This document shows positions 1 to 8,885 of a DNA stretch of 64,000 nt, piece by piece. The position numbers and the translations under genes were made by a program. Under the pieces are notes generated by a model, which worked only from the letters and a program-made list of their open reading frames with translations, did not search any database and was not told the DNA's origin. How positions within the stretch are numbered: the first letter of the stretch is position 1; every line of letters begins with the position of its first letter. Source of the stretch: CAYZWU01 sp964482235 (GTDB lineage: Bacteria > Planctomycetota > B15-G4 > CAYZWU01); assembly GCA_964482235.1 (NCBI GenBank), contig CAYZWU010000020.1, positions 21,565 through 85,564 on the forward strand. The letters are read 5' to 3'.

Positions 1-1165
1 CCTCGACGGCGACCGGGACTTCGATCTGGTCGAGGGGATCGGCGGATATCCCTCAGGCTATCCCGACACCGAGGTAAGGGTCTACATCAACGACGGTACG
101 GGAGTCTTCGGCGCGCCCACGAGCGTGATCGTGAAGCGCGCCCCGGTGATGTACTACGACGGATCGCAGTTCGTGACCCTCGGCGACGTGGACAGGGACG
201 GCGATACCGACGTCGTTGTGTCGTGGCGCGACACGAGCCAGGCAGAGGTCTACACCAACGACGGCAGCGGAAACTTCCAGCTCTCGCAGACCATCGCCTC
301 GACCTATGTCAAGGCCAGCGCCCTGGGGGACCTGGACGGCGACAGCGACGTGGACATGGTCCTGGCAAACAGCGAGGGCTATCCCAACAAGGTGTTCCTC
401 AACGACGGGCTGGGCACCTTCCTCGATTCGGGCCAGGCCCTGGGGAGCAGCTACACCTATCACGTCGGGCTGGGCGACCTCGACAAGGACGGCGATCTCG
501 ATCTGATCACGGCGAACATCGCAGCCGAGCAGAGGGTCTTCCGGAACGACGGATGGGGCATGTTCTCCCTCTGGCACACCCTGGGTGCGTCCAGCGGCTA
601 TTCCCATCCCGTGCTGATCGAGGACATCGACAACGACAACGATCTCGACGCGATCACGGCGGGAGACTCCACCTGCATCTACCTCAACGACGGCTTCGGC
701 CAGCTGAGCGGCAGCGGCCAGGTTCTCCCGGGGACGAGCGGGTTGAACGGCGATGCCAGGCTCCTCGATGCCGACGGCGACGGCGATCTCGACCTGTGCA
801 CAGCAGGGTATCCCAACGCCCTCTATTACAACGTGACGGATCCGACGACCTTCTCTCTCGCGGTGACACCCGATCCGCTGCAGGGCGGACAGAACGGCCT
901 TTTCGCCGTGACCGGCGGGATTCCGAACCGCCCGGCCTGGCTCGCCTATTCCCTCCAGGGGCCGGGAAGCACCTTCATCTCACCGTTGAACGTCACGGTG
1001 GACCTCTTGAATCCCAGGCGGGGCGCCGGCCCGACAGGAACGAACAGCCAGGGCGACGTCTCCTGGACGCTGATGGTCCCATCGGTTCTTCCCGGTTTGA
1101 GCGTCTGGTTCCAGGCCGTGCAGTACGCCCAGGCCTCGAACGTCGCTGCCACGACGATACAATAA
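1..1165 (+). CDS. FG-GAP/VCBS repeat secreted protein (5' end outside window)
   Basis: The reading frame is open from base 2, so the start lies upstream of the window. It shows at least six Asp-rich calcium-binding blade motifs of the DxDxDxDxD type (for example DVDRDGDTD and DLDGDSDVD), each followed by a short segment such as YTNDGSGNF, as in FG-GAP/VCBS beta-propellers. Such proteins are secreted or surface-bound. The last ~100 residues leave the propeller and form a Gly/Pro-rich module ending in A-S-N-V-A-A-T-T-I-Q, which recurs in other secreted proteins of this window. A beta-helix gene follows after 16 bases, so the two are probably co-transcribed. Ligand and function cannot be told from sequence. 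Confidence 0.85.
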   Translation, partial: LDGDRDFDLVEGIGGYPSGYPDTEVRVYINDGTGVFGAPTSVIVKRAPVMYYDGSQFVTLGDVDRDGDTDVVVSWRDTSQAEVYTNDGSGNFQLSQTIASTYVKASALGDLDGDSDVDMVLANSEGYPNKVFLNDGLGTFLDSGQALGSSYTYHVGLGDLDKDGDLDLITANIAAEQRVFRNDGWGMFSLWHTLGASSGYSHPVLIEDIDNDNDLDAITAGDSTCIYLNDGFGQLSGSGQVLPGTSGLNGDARLLDADGDGDLDLCTAGYPNALYYNVTDPTTFSLAVTPDPLQGGQNGLFAVTGGIPNRPAWLAYSLQGPGSTFISPLNVTVDLLNPRRGAGPTGTNSQGDVSWTLMVPSVLPGLSVWFQAVQYAQASNVAATTIQ

Positions 1166-1181
1166 GAAAGGCCGGGATCAC

Positions 1182-2651
1182 ATGAGGAAGTCGAAGCGAA
1201 GAAGCTGCATATCCCTTCCGATCCTCCTGGTTCTGCTCGCTTTTTCCGCAGCGGCCGGTACCAGCCTGGAAGGCGATCTCTCCGGCACCCTGGGCCCGGG
1301 AACCTATATAGTCGACGGGGACTGCCGCGTCCTTCCCGGCTCGACGGTCAGGATCGTTCCGGAGACGACGTTCCTCTTCAATGGTCCCTTCACCTGGGAG
1401 GTCTCCGGCACCCTGCTGGCTGAAGGCAGCGTGGGCCGCCCCATCGTCTTCACCCCCATCGGCCCTGAACCGCGTTATCGCTGGGGCGGCATCCGTTTCC
1501 TCGACCAGGGAGCGGACATGAGCCTGCTCGACTTCTGCATCATCGAGCACGCCTACCGCAGGCATTACGAGTTTTCTCCCGACAACTTCGGCGGCGGGCT
1601 CTTCATGAGCAACGCCTCCCCGCTCATCCGCAACACCGTGATCCGCCATTGCGAGGCAACCTACGGCGGAGGGGTCTACACCACCGAGGACTCGAAGGCG
1701 ATTCTCGACCGCTGCACGATCTCGCACAACAACGCTCTCGTGGGCGCCGGCATCAACATCCATGAATCGGGACAGGTCCGCCTGACGAACTCCTACATCT
1801 TTGCCAACGCCTCGGACGGCATATGAGAGCACTGCTGCGGCGGCGGGGTTTGCTGCCAGTACGAGTCACCGGTCATCGAGAACAACGTGATCTTCGGCAA
1901 CGTGGCGTCCTACCGCGGGGCCGGAGTCTACGCCTACTACTGCGATCCTCTTCTCTTGAACAACACGATCGTTCGCAACAGATGCCGCTATCTGGGCCCC
2001 ACCACCGCGGGAGCCGGGATCCACGCATGGCGCTTCGGTTCCTCCATCCGGGGTGTGAACAACATCATCTGGGGCAACGAGGCGACCTTCGACCACAACT
2101 ATCACGGCGATGTGACGCTCGACTACACCCTGAGCCATCCGCTGCCGCCAGGGACAGGCAACATCGACGCCAATCCGGGGTTCGTCGATCTCGCGGGATT
2201 CGACTTCCACCTGACCCTCGCTTCGCCCTGCCGGGACAGCGGCGACAACGGCTCCGTGCCCTCCGATCTGTTTGTCGATTTCGAGGGAGATCCGCGCATT
2301 GCTGACGGTCTCGTCGACATGGGCGCCGACGAGTTCTACGCTCACCTTTACTCAGTCGGTGATCACGTGAGGGGCAGCCGCGTGGAGATCAGGATCATCG
2401 GCAAGCCCTCCGCCTCGCCGACCAGGCTGTGGATCGGCGACAAGCTGCTCGATCCCCCGCTTCCCACGCCTCTCGGCGATTTTTTCGTAGGTGCGCCGCG
2501 GTCGGCCTTCGGCTGCAAGCCGCTTCTCCCTCTTTTCGGCGTCCGGAGCCTCTCGGCCGGGATACCGCCCGGCATCGCGCCGGGGATCTATTACCTGCAG
2601 GCTTTTACGGGACGGCGGTTGACCAACGTGCATGTCGTCGCGGTGGAATAG
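1182..2651 (+). CDS. Secreted right-handed beta-helix protein interrupted by one in-frame TGA (possible Sec codon)
   Basis: A signal peptide (ILLVLLAFSAAA) is followed by parallel beta-helix turns of the GGG(V/I)x(C/T)...SP.I..N..I type. Codon 215 is TGA (1824-1826), and the same frame continues without a break to 2651: EHCCGGGVCC, then SPVIENNVIFGN, further helix turns, DMGADEF and the shared C-terminal module. Ignoring the TGA gives ~489 residues, matching the intact paralogues at 27125-28543 (472 aa) and 61409-62881 (490 aa), so this is one gene. The TGA is either a nonsense mutation or error, or a selenocysteine codon (it would read U-E-H-C, a classic redox spacing; see the hairpin at 1839-1857). 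The Shine-Dalgarno site is weak. Function unknown; surface polysaccharide or matrix binding is a guess. Confidence 0.7.
1839..1857 (+). promoter_or_regulatory. Hairpin just after in-frame TGA, SECIS-like geometry
   Basis: GGCGGC (1839-1844) can pair with GCTGCC (1852-1857), with one G-U pair, leaving the 7-base loop GGGGTTT. The stem begins 12 bases after the TGA at 1824-1826 and the loop 18 bases after it. Bacterial SECIS elements sit at about this distance and carry G in the apical loop. Stems this short and GC-rich arise often by chance in such coding DNA, so on its own this is weak evidence. It matters because a second TGA in this window (50523-50525) has the same spacing. Confidence 0.3.
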
Positions 2652-3190
2652 CAGGACCGGTAGTCCTCGTGCATGCGCCTGAGCAGGATTGGCGCGGCGA
2701 GAGGTTTCACTTCGCTCGGGGACCGAGACCGGCTGCTATCCGGCAGGCAGAACGAGAGCAGATTCTCTTTCCCTTCCTCATCGGCAAAACCCTGGATCTC
2801 GTTCCAGGCGTCGGCGAACTTCTGTCCTCTTTTGACGAGGGTGTCGGCTTTGGTGGCCGAATACAGGAGGTAGATAACGATTCCGGCCGCGACAACGGCG
2901 CCGGCGCCCAGAAGAAGGCCTTTCCATTTCTTTCCCTTGCCGGCATGGAGCGGCCTCGATCTCCTCACGCCGGCAGCAGGAGCCTTCTTCCTTGAAGCCT
3001 TCGCCGCGGTCTGCTGCTTGCCAGCAGACGACTCAGGGGAAGGCGGCTGCCGGACATCCTCCGTGCTTTACTGCTTCCTGGAGGCGGGAGCAGTGGCAGT
3101 CACCAGGCCGCCGCACTTGCAACGGTACTTTTTGCCAAGCTCAGGGACGCGGTACCTGCTTCCACAGGATGGGCATACGGCTTCCGGCAT
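2591..3190 (-). pseudogene. Zinc-ribbon plus single-TM protein, broken by an in-frame TAA
   Basis: The start ATG (3190-3188) has a strong AAGGAG site 8 bases upstream. The first 40 codons encode a zinc ribbon, CPSCG then 14 residues then CKCGG. TAA follows at 3070-3068. The same frame then runs on through a Lys/Pro-rich linker, a membrane segment (LLLGAGAVVAAGIVIYLLY) and a short C-terminal part with DAWNEIQGFADEEGKENLL, stopping at 2591. Ribbon, linker and membrane anchor are a common small-protein layout, so the TAA looks like a nonsense mutation or sequence error. The last ~20 codons overlap the convergent beta-helix gene and look unlike a folded domain, so the 3' end may be damaged too. 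Function unknown. Confidence 0.6.
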
Positions 3191-3529
3191 CGCTTTGCTC
3201 CTTTTCACAAGTCATTGATTGATCAAAGTCTATGATTTTCCGGGAAACGCCTCGTTCACTATATACGACAATGCCGTGAACAGGCAAGCGATGGGTGGAT
3301 TTTCCTGAAACGGCAACCCATTGTGGTAAAATCGTGACTCTGCAAAACGAGGCGGCAACGCACCCGAACCGGAAGGTCAGCCTGATGATCTCGAGCCCTC
3401 TGATTTATCAGCAAGGCATATCCGAGCCGCTGCGACAAAAAAGACGGGGTATTTATCGCAACATCCTCTCGCTGCCTGGGTTTGAGAAGATACGAGAGAA
3501 TGCCGACATCTTGTAGCATGGAGCTGCCG
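3191..3529. other. Divergent intergenic region
   Basis: This 339-bp stretch separates the minus-strand zinc-ribbon gene from the plus-strand DUF1549 gene. It is more AT-rich than its surroundings and should hold promoters for both. I see no convincing RNA gene or conserved ORF. AT-rich hexamers occur (for example TATGAT near 3230 and TAAAAT near 3327), but none with a clear -35 partner. GGAG at 3520-3523 is the ribosome-binding site for the gene starting at 3530. Confidence 0.5.
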
Positions 3530-5110
3530 ATGAAACGAAGATCCCTGACGCGCCGTCTTGTTGGGATACTGGTTGCCACTGCCGTGATCTGCGAGCTGCA
3601 GGCAAGCCCGCAGGCCGTGCGTCCCTTCGAGAGCGATGGCGGCTTCGTGGTGCAGAACGCTATCGACGAGGCGCTGCTCGCTGCTCTGGAGAAAGAAGGG
3701 ATCGAGCCGGCCAACCTCTGCTCCGACGAGGTCTTCTTCAGACGCGTCCATCTCGACCTGATCGGCACCCTGCCCGAACCGCGCGATCTGCGGAGGTTTC
3801 TCCGGGACCGCAACCCGGACAAGCGCGCTCTCCTCATCGATGCCTTGATGGAGCGGGAGGAGTTCGCCGACTACTGGACCCTGAAGTGGGGAGATCTTCT
3901 CCGGATCAAGGCGGAGTTCCCCATCAACCTCTGGCCGAACGCGGTCCAGGCCTACCATCGCTGGGTCCGCACCGCCATCAAGGAGAACATGCCCTACGAC
4001 CGGTTCGCCCGCGAGCTCCTCACATCGAGCGGCAGCAACTTCAAGGTACCTCAGGTCAACTTCTACAGGGCGATCCAGGGCCAGGAGCCTTCGACCATCG
4101 CCGAGGCGGCGGCTTTGACCTTCATGGGAGTCCGGCTGGCGAGCCTGTCCGAGGAGCACCGTGCAGGCATGGCGACCCTCTTCTCGCGGATCGCCTTCAA
4201 GAAGACGGCCGAGTGGAAGGAGGAGATCGTCTATCTCCAACCGTCGGCGGGCGACAGCGAAGCGGTCGTCTTTCCTGACGGGACCAGGGTCTCGATCAAG
4301 CCGGGCGACGATCCCCGCACGATCTTCGCCCGATGGCTGATCAGGGACCACAACGAGTGGTTCGCCCTGAGCATCGTGAACCGCATCTGGTCGTGGCTGC
4401 TGGGGCGGGGGATCATCCACCAGGCCGATGACATCCGCCCCGACAATCCCGCTGTTCTTCCCGAGGTTCTGGCGCTGCTGGAGAAGGAGCTCGTCGATGC
4501 GGACTTCGATCTCCGTCACATCTTTCGCCTCATCCTCAACTCCCGGACCTACCAGCAATCGGCGATCCCGAATTCGCCGAATCCCGAAGCGGAGAAGTTC
4601 TTCGCCTGCTATCCGGTGCGCCCGCTCGGGGCCGAGGTCCTGATCGACGCCCTCTGCTGGATCAGCGGAACGAGGGAGAGCTACTCGAGCCCGATCCCCG
4701 AACCCTTCACCTTCATCCCGGAGACCAACCGGACGATCACACTTTCCGATGGCAGCATCTCCAGCCAGTTTCTCGAGATGTTCGGCCGCCCGGCGCGCGA
4801 TACGGGCTTCGAGTCGGAACGCAACAGGGAACCCACGGACGCGCAGCGCCTTCACCTTCTCAATTCGTCGCACGTTCAGACCAAGTTGGAACGCAGCTGG
4901 AGGATTCGCGCCATCCTCAAGTCAACGAAAGGGAAGCGCGCGCCGATGATCCGCCAGGTCTACCTCCTGATCCTGACGCGCCGGCCGACCGAGACCGAGC
5001 TGGCGGCGGCGGAGGAGTACTTCCGGGGAAGCGGGTTCAACCAGAGGCAGTGCGCCGCGGATCTCGTCTGGGCGCTGATCAACAGCAAGGAGTTCCTCTA
5101 CCGCCATTGA
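3530..5110 (+). CDS. DUF1549/DUF1553 domain protein
   Basis: 526 aa with an N-terminal signal sequence (LVGILVATAVICELQA). The DUF1549 part carries DEVFFRRVHLDLIGTLPE near residue 65, a signature of the family, and the DUF1553 part carries SIVNRIWSWLLGRGI, NSRTYQQSA and a terminal LINSKEFLYRH. These proteins are abundant in Planctomycetota, where they often accompany DUF1501 proteins; their biochemical role is not established. No CxxCH haem motif is present, and the protein is shorter than the usual cytochrome-fused members (~700-1100 aa). The start is chosen at the ATG with GGAG six bases upstream; other in-frame ATGs lie at 3500 and 3518. The DUF1501 gene follows after 50 bases. Confidence 0.85.
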   Translation: MKRRSLTRRLVGILVATAVICELQASPQAVRPFESDGGFVVQNAIDEALLAALEKEGIEPANLCSDEVFFRRVHLDLIGTLPEPRDLRRFLRDRNPDKRALLIDALMEREEFADYWTLKWGDLLRIKAEFPINLWPNAVQAYHRWVRTAIKENMPYDRFARELLTSSGSNFKVPQVNFYRAIQGQEPSTIAEAAALTFMGVRLASLSEEHRAGMATLFSRIAFKKTAEWKEEIVYLQPSAGDSEAVVFPDGTRVSIKPGDDPRTIFARWLIRDHNEWFALSIVNRIWSWLLGRGIIHQADDIRPDNPAVLPEVLALLEKELVDADFDLRHIFRLILNSRTYQQSAIPNSPNPEAEKFFACYPVRPLGAEVLIDALCWISGTRESYSSPIPEPFTFIPETNRTITLSDGSISSQFLEMFGRPARDTGFESERNREPTDAQRLHLLNSSHVQTKLERSWRIRAILKSTKGKRAPMIRQVYLLILTRRPTETELAAAEEYFRGSGFNQRQCAADLVWALINSKEFLYRH

Positions 5111-5160
5111 TCGCAGACACGAAATCTCGATGCCCGTTCGACAAGAGCGAGGAAAGGAAA

Positions 5161-6498
5161 ATGAGCGAAAAGATCGAAACAGGATCCCTCACCCGTCGCG
5201 AGCTGTTGAAGCGGGGAGTCGCCGGAGCCGCGGCTCTCGCCCTGACCGGCACTCCGGTGATGGGGGCTCGCCCCTCGGTCCGGCCGGCAACGGCCCGTTC
5301 GGTCATCCAGATCTGGATGTGGGGAGGCCCCTCCCACCTCGACACCTTCGATCCGAAGCCCGAGGCCGGCTACGACTACTGCGGGCCTCTGAGCAAGCCG
5401 ATATCCACCAACGTGCCGGGCATCCAGATCGGCCAGCTCCTTCCCCTGCTGTCCAAGCAGGCTGACAAGTATGCGATCATCCGCAGCATGACGCACGGCG
5501 TGAACGCCCATGAAACGGCGTCGTACGTCACGCAGACCGGGCGTCTTCCCGGACGGGAGGTCTATCCCTGCGCCGGCGCGGTGGTGTCGCTCTTCAAGGG
5601 CTACGATGCCGGATACGAGGGACTCGTTCCGCCGTACATCGTGCTGACGGAGCCGCAGGGGCGCTTCTCCGAGGCCGGATTCCTGGGTTATCGCTTCAAG
5701 CCCTTTGCCACGGGCGGCGATCCCAACAGGGAGCCCTTTGCCGTCGAGGGGATCGTGGCCCAGGGCATCACCGACGCGAGGCAGCGGAGCCGGCGCAAGC
5801 TTCTCCACGATCTCGACACTCTCGGGAAAGCGATGCCCGCAAACGAGGCCTTCGAGAAGCTCGACCGCTGCGAGGAGAAGGCGTACGACCTGATGTTCGG
5901 CGACACGCGCCGGCTTTTCAACCTTTCCGAAGAGGACGAGGCCGTGCGCGAGCGGTACGGCCGCAACACCTTCGGCCAGTCTTGTCTCATGGCTCGGAGG
6001 CTCGTGGAGAACGGCGTTCCGTACATCACGATCAACTACAAGGGCTGGGACACGCACAAGCAGCACTTCGAGACGATGCAGCGCAAGCTGCCCGAACTGG
6101 ACAAGGGCCTGGCCACCCTGCTGCAGGATCTATCGGACCGCGGTCTTCTCGACAGCACGATCGTCTGGTGGGGAGGCGAGTTCGGCCGGTCGCCGAAGGT
6201 CCAGTGGCAGCCGCCCTGGAACGGCGGAAGGGGGCATTACGGAAAGTGCTTCTCCTCTGTCGTCGCAGGCGGCGGTTTCAAGGGCGGCTCGGTGGTCGGC
6301 GCCTCGAGCAGCACCGGCGCCGATGTGGCGGAGAACCCCGTTCATCCGAAGAAGCTGATCCGCAGCATCTACAAGCTGCTCGGCATCAACCCGGAAGCCA
6401 AGATGCCGAATGCGAAGGGGCTTCGGGTTCGCATTCTCCCCTCCGAAGGCAACGACACGGCAAGCAGCGGCTGCCTGAAGGAGATCATGACGTCATGA
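5161..6498 (+). CDS. DUF1501 family protein with Tat-type signal
   Basis: 445 aa. The N-terminus has a twin-arginine motif (S-L-T-R-R-E-L-L-K-R-G) followed by an Ala-rich hydrophobic stretch, so export in folded form is likely. Family signatures are visible: WMWGGPSHLDTFDPKPE, ITINYKGWDTHKQHFETMQR and STIVWWGGEFGRSPKVQ, resembling the alkaline-phosphatase/sulfatase superfamily core. Members are typical of Planctomycetota; their substrate is not established. The start has a purine-rich site (GAGGAAAGGAAA) directly upstream. The stop overlaps the start of the next gene (ATGACGTCATGA region), indicating tight co-expression with the PPC-domain protein. Confidence 0.88.
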   Translation: MSEKIETGSLTRRELLKRGVAGAAALALTGTPVMGARPSVRPATARSVIQIWMWGGPSHLDTFDPKPEAGYDYCGPLSKPISTNVPGIQIGQLLPLLSKQADKYAIIRSMTHGVNAHETASYVTQTGRLPGREVYPCAGAVVSLFKGYDAGYEGLVPPYIVLTEPQGRFSEAGFLGYRFKPFATGGDPNREPFAVEGIVAQGITDARQRSRRKLLHDLDTLGKAMPANEAFEKLDRCEEKAYDLMFGDTRRLFNLSEEDEAVRERYGRNTFGQSCLMARRLVENGVPYITINYKGWDTHKQHFETMQRKLPELDKGLATLLQDLSDRGLLDSTIVWWGGEFGRSPKVQWQPPWNGGRGHYGKCFSSVVAGGGFKGGSVVGASSSTGADVAENPVHPKKLIRSIYKLLGINPEAKMPNAKGLRVRILPSEGNDTASSGCLKEIMTS

Positions 6499-8885
6499 AA
6501 GCTCTCGGCCCTATCATTACGCTGTTCCTCCTGCTCTCGTCGGGCGCCGCATCGGCCCAGGCGGACAAGAGAGATCCGCACATCGGCTACCTCTACCCGA
6601 GCGGCGGCCAAAAAGGCACCGTTGTCCGAGTCACGGTGGGCGGACAGTATCTCAGGGGGATCACGGAGGTTGTCGTTTCCGGCGAGGGGGTGCGCGCTTC
6701 GATGGTCCGGTACAACGGACGCGTGAGGCGATTGAACGGCGAGGAGCGCCGGGAGCTTGCCAGGCGCCTCACGGAACTGGGCGAGAAGCGAAAAGCCGGC
6801 GAGAAGAGCGGAAAGACCCGAGACAGGGAACGGCCTGCCCGAGGAGCGGACGGAAAGGGAAACGAAAAGAGGAAGGGATCCAAGGACAAGGACTCGAAGG
6901 AAAAAGAATCCGTCAAGCTCCCCAACCATCCTCTTCTCAACGAACTGGAGAGCCTGACTCCTCCCGAGATCGAGATGGTAACCCATGAATTTCTCCGGTT
7001 CGATCGAAAGAAACAGCCCAATACGCAGATCGCCGAGACCGCTGTCATCGAGGTGACCATCGATGACAAGGCTCTGGCCGGCGACCGTGAACTCCGTCTC
7101 AGGACACCGCTCGGCTTGACCAATCCGCTCTGCTTCCAGGTAGGCGATCTGCCGGAGATCTGCGAGCCGGAGCCCTACGACACGGGAGCCAAGCCCGGCA
7201 CCGCTCTCGATCAGCCGATCCTGCTGAACGGCCAGATCAAGCCGGGCGATGTGGACCGCTTCCGATTCATGGCGAAGGAAGGGCAGAAGCTCGTCATCGA
7301 GGTGCAGGCCAGGCATCTCATCCCCTACCTGGCCGATGCGGTGCCCGGCTGGTTCCAGGCCACCCTGGCCCTCTTCGACGAGAGCGGCAAGGAAGTCGCC
7401 TATGTGGACGACTACGGCATCAATCCCGATCCGGTCCTCTTCTTCGAGGTTCCGAGTACGGGCAACTACGATCTCGAGGTCCGCGACTCGATCTACCGGG
7501 GGCGCGAGGACTTCGTCTATCGAATCGCCGTGGGAACCTTGCCTTTCATCCGGAGCCTCTTCCCTCTCGGCGGACCGGCCGGCGGCAGGACCGTCGCCTC
7601 GATCGACGGCTGGAATCTCAGCAGCTTCAAGCTGCCGCTGGACACTGCCCCCGGGACGGACAGCATCCGGGAGGCCACGTCGCGCCAGGGCGACCGTTTC
7701 TCCAATGCCGTAGCCTATGCCGTGGGCGACCTGCCGGAATGCATCGAATCCGAACCGAACGGGACGCTGCAGAACGCCATGAAGATCAAGCTGCCCCGCA
7801 CGATCAACGGCCGGATCCTCGAGCCGGGAGACGAGGACATCTTCAGATTCAGGGGGCAGGGCGGCGCGGAGGTGGTTGTCGATGTCACGGGACGCCGGAT
7901 GAACTCCCCCATCGACTCGCTGGTCAGGCTGATCGACAGCAAGGGGCGCGTTCTTGCCTGGAACGACGATCACGAGCACAAGGAGCAGTTCCTGCACAGG
8001 GACATGGGGCTGATCACGCACCATGCCGATTCCTATCTCAGGGCCAGGCTGCCTCGCTCCGGGATCTATTACATCCAGATCTCCGATTCACAGCGTCACG
8101 GTGGTCCCCAGTACGGATACCGGCTGCGCGTCAGTCCCCCGCAGCCTGATTTTGCGCTGCTCGTCACGCCCTCGACGCTCAACGTCGGCGCGGGTCGAAG
8201 CATGCCCCTTGCCGTACACGTCCTCAGAAAGGACGGCTTCGACGGGCCGATCGACCTCTCCCTGAAGGACGCCCCGCCGGGATTCGTGATCAATGGAGGT
8301 CATGTTCCCGGGAACTGCCAGTTTGTCCGGCTGACTCTTACCGCCCCCCTGAAGCCGTCGGCGAAGTCGTTCTCACTCCAGTTCCAGGGAACGGCAAAGA
8401 TCGACGGCCGCTCCACGAGCCGGCTCGCCGTCCCTGCCGACGACGTGATGCAGGCCTTTCTCTACAGGCATCTCGTTCCCTGCCAGGAGCTCGTCGTTGC
8501 CATTGCCGGCGCCAGGGCCCGTTCGCTGGCACCGAAGCCGGCCGGCGATCTGCCTGTCCGGATCCCCGCGGGCGGCAGGGTCACTGTGCGCTACAACCTG
8601 CCGAGAAGAGGAAAAGTGGAGAATATCTCCCTCAAGCTCAGCGATCCTCCCCAGGGAGTCTCCGTCCTCGAATCGAGGTTCGAGACGGGATACGTGGAGA
8701 TCGTGCTGCAGGCTGATCGAGAGAAAGCGCAGGGCGGCTCCTCGGGAAACCTGATCTTCGAAGCTTTCACCGAACGGGCCGGCCGGGACAGGAAAGGCAA
8801 GTCCACGAAGAAGAAAAGGATTTCACTCGGCGTCCTGCCGGCCGTTCCCTTTGAGATAGTTGGACGCTCGAATCTCGTCCCATAA
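6495..8885 (+). CDS. Secreted protein with repeated pre-peptidase C-terminal (PPC) domains
   Basis: 796 aa with a signal peptide (LFLLLSSGAASAQA). Residues ~25-75 form an Ig/TIG-like strand region (YLYPSGGQKGTVVRVTVGG). Residues ~80-145 are an unusual Lys/Arg/Glu-rich insert (EKRKGSKDKDSKEKE). Two PPC-type beta-sandwich units follow, recognisable by EPEPYDTGA...IKPGDVDRFRFMAKEGQKL and ESEPNGTLQ...LEPGDEDIFRFRGQGG. The tail has further beta-rich repeats. These proteins commonly close DUF1549-DUF1501 operons and are presumed extracytoplasmic binding proteins. The ATG at 6495 overlaps the previous stop. The 3' end overlaps the convergent gene at 8823 by 63 bases. Confidence 0.85.
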   Translation: MKALGPIITLFLLLSSGAASAQADKRDPHIGYLYPSGGQKGTVVRVTVGGQYLRGITEVVVSGEGVRASMVRYNGRVRRLNGEERRELARRLTELGEKRKAGEKSGKTRDRERPARGADGKGNEKRKGSKDKDSKEKESVKLPNHPLLNELESLTPPEIEMVTHEFLRFDRKKQPNTQIAETAVIEVTIDDKALAGDRELRLRTPLGLTNPLCFQVGDLPEICEPEPYDTGAKPGTALDQPILLNGQIKPGDVDRFRFMAKEGQKLVIEVQARHLIPYLADAVPGWFQATLALFDESGKEVAYVDDYGINPDPVLFFEVPSTGNYDLEVRDSIYRGREDFVYRIAVGTLPFIRSLFPLGGPAGGRTVASIDGWNLSSFKLPLDTAPGTDSIREATSRQGDRFSNAVAYAVGDLPECIESEPNGTLQNAMKIKLPRTINGRILEPGDEDIFRFRGQGGAEVVVDVTGRRMNSPIDSLVRLIDSKGRVLAWNDDHEHKEQFLHRDMGLITHHADSYLRARLPRSGIYYIQISDSQRHGGPQYGYRLRVSPPQPDFALLVTPSTLNVGAGRSMPLAVHVLRKDGFDGPIDLSLKDAPPGFVINGGHVPGNCQFVRLTLTAPLKPSAKSFSLQFQGTAKIDGRSTSRLAVPADDVMQAFLYRHLVPCQELVVAIAGARARSLAPKPAGDLPVRIPAGGRVTVRYNLPRRGKVENISLKLSDPPQGVSVLESRFETGYVEIVLQADREKAQGGSSGNLIFEAFTERAGRDRKGKSTKKKRISLGVLPAVPFEIVGRSNLVP

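Noticed and set aside
3068..3070. Recoding explanation for the in-frame TAA of the zinc-ribbon gene
   Set aside because: TAA is not used for Sec, no pyrrolysine-type signal applies, and other genes end normally in TAA, so mutation or sequence error is simpler.
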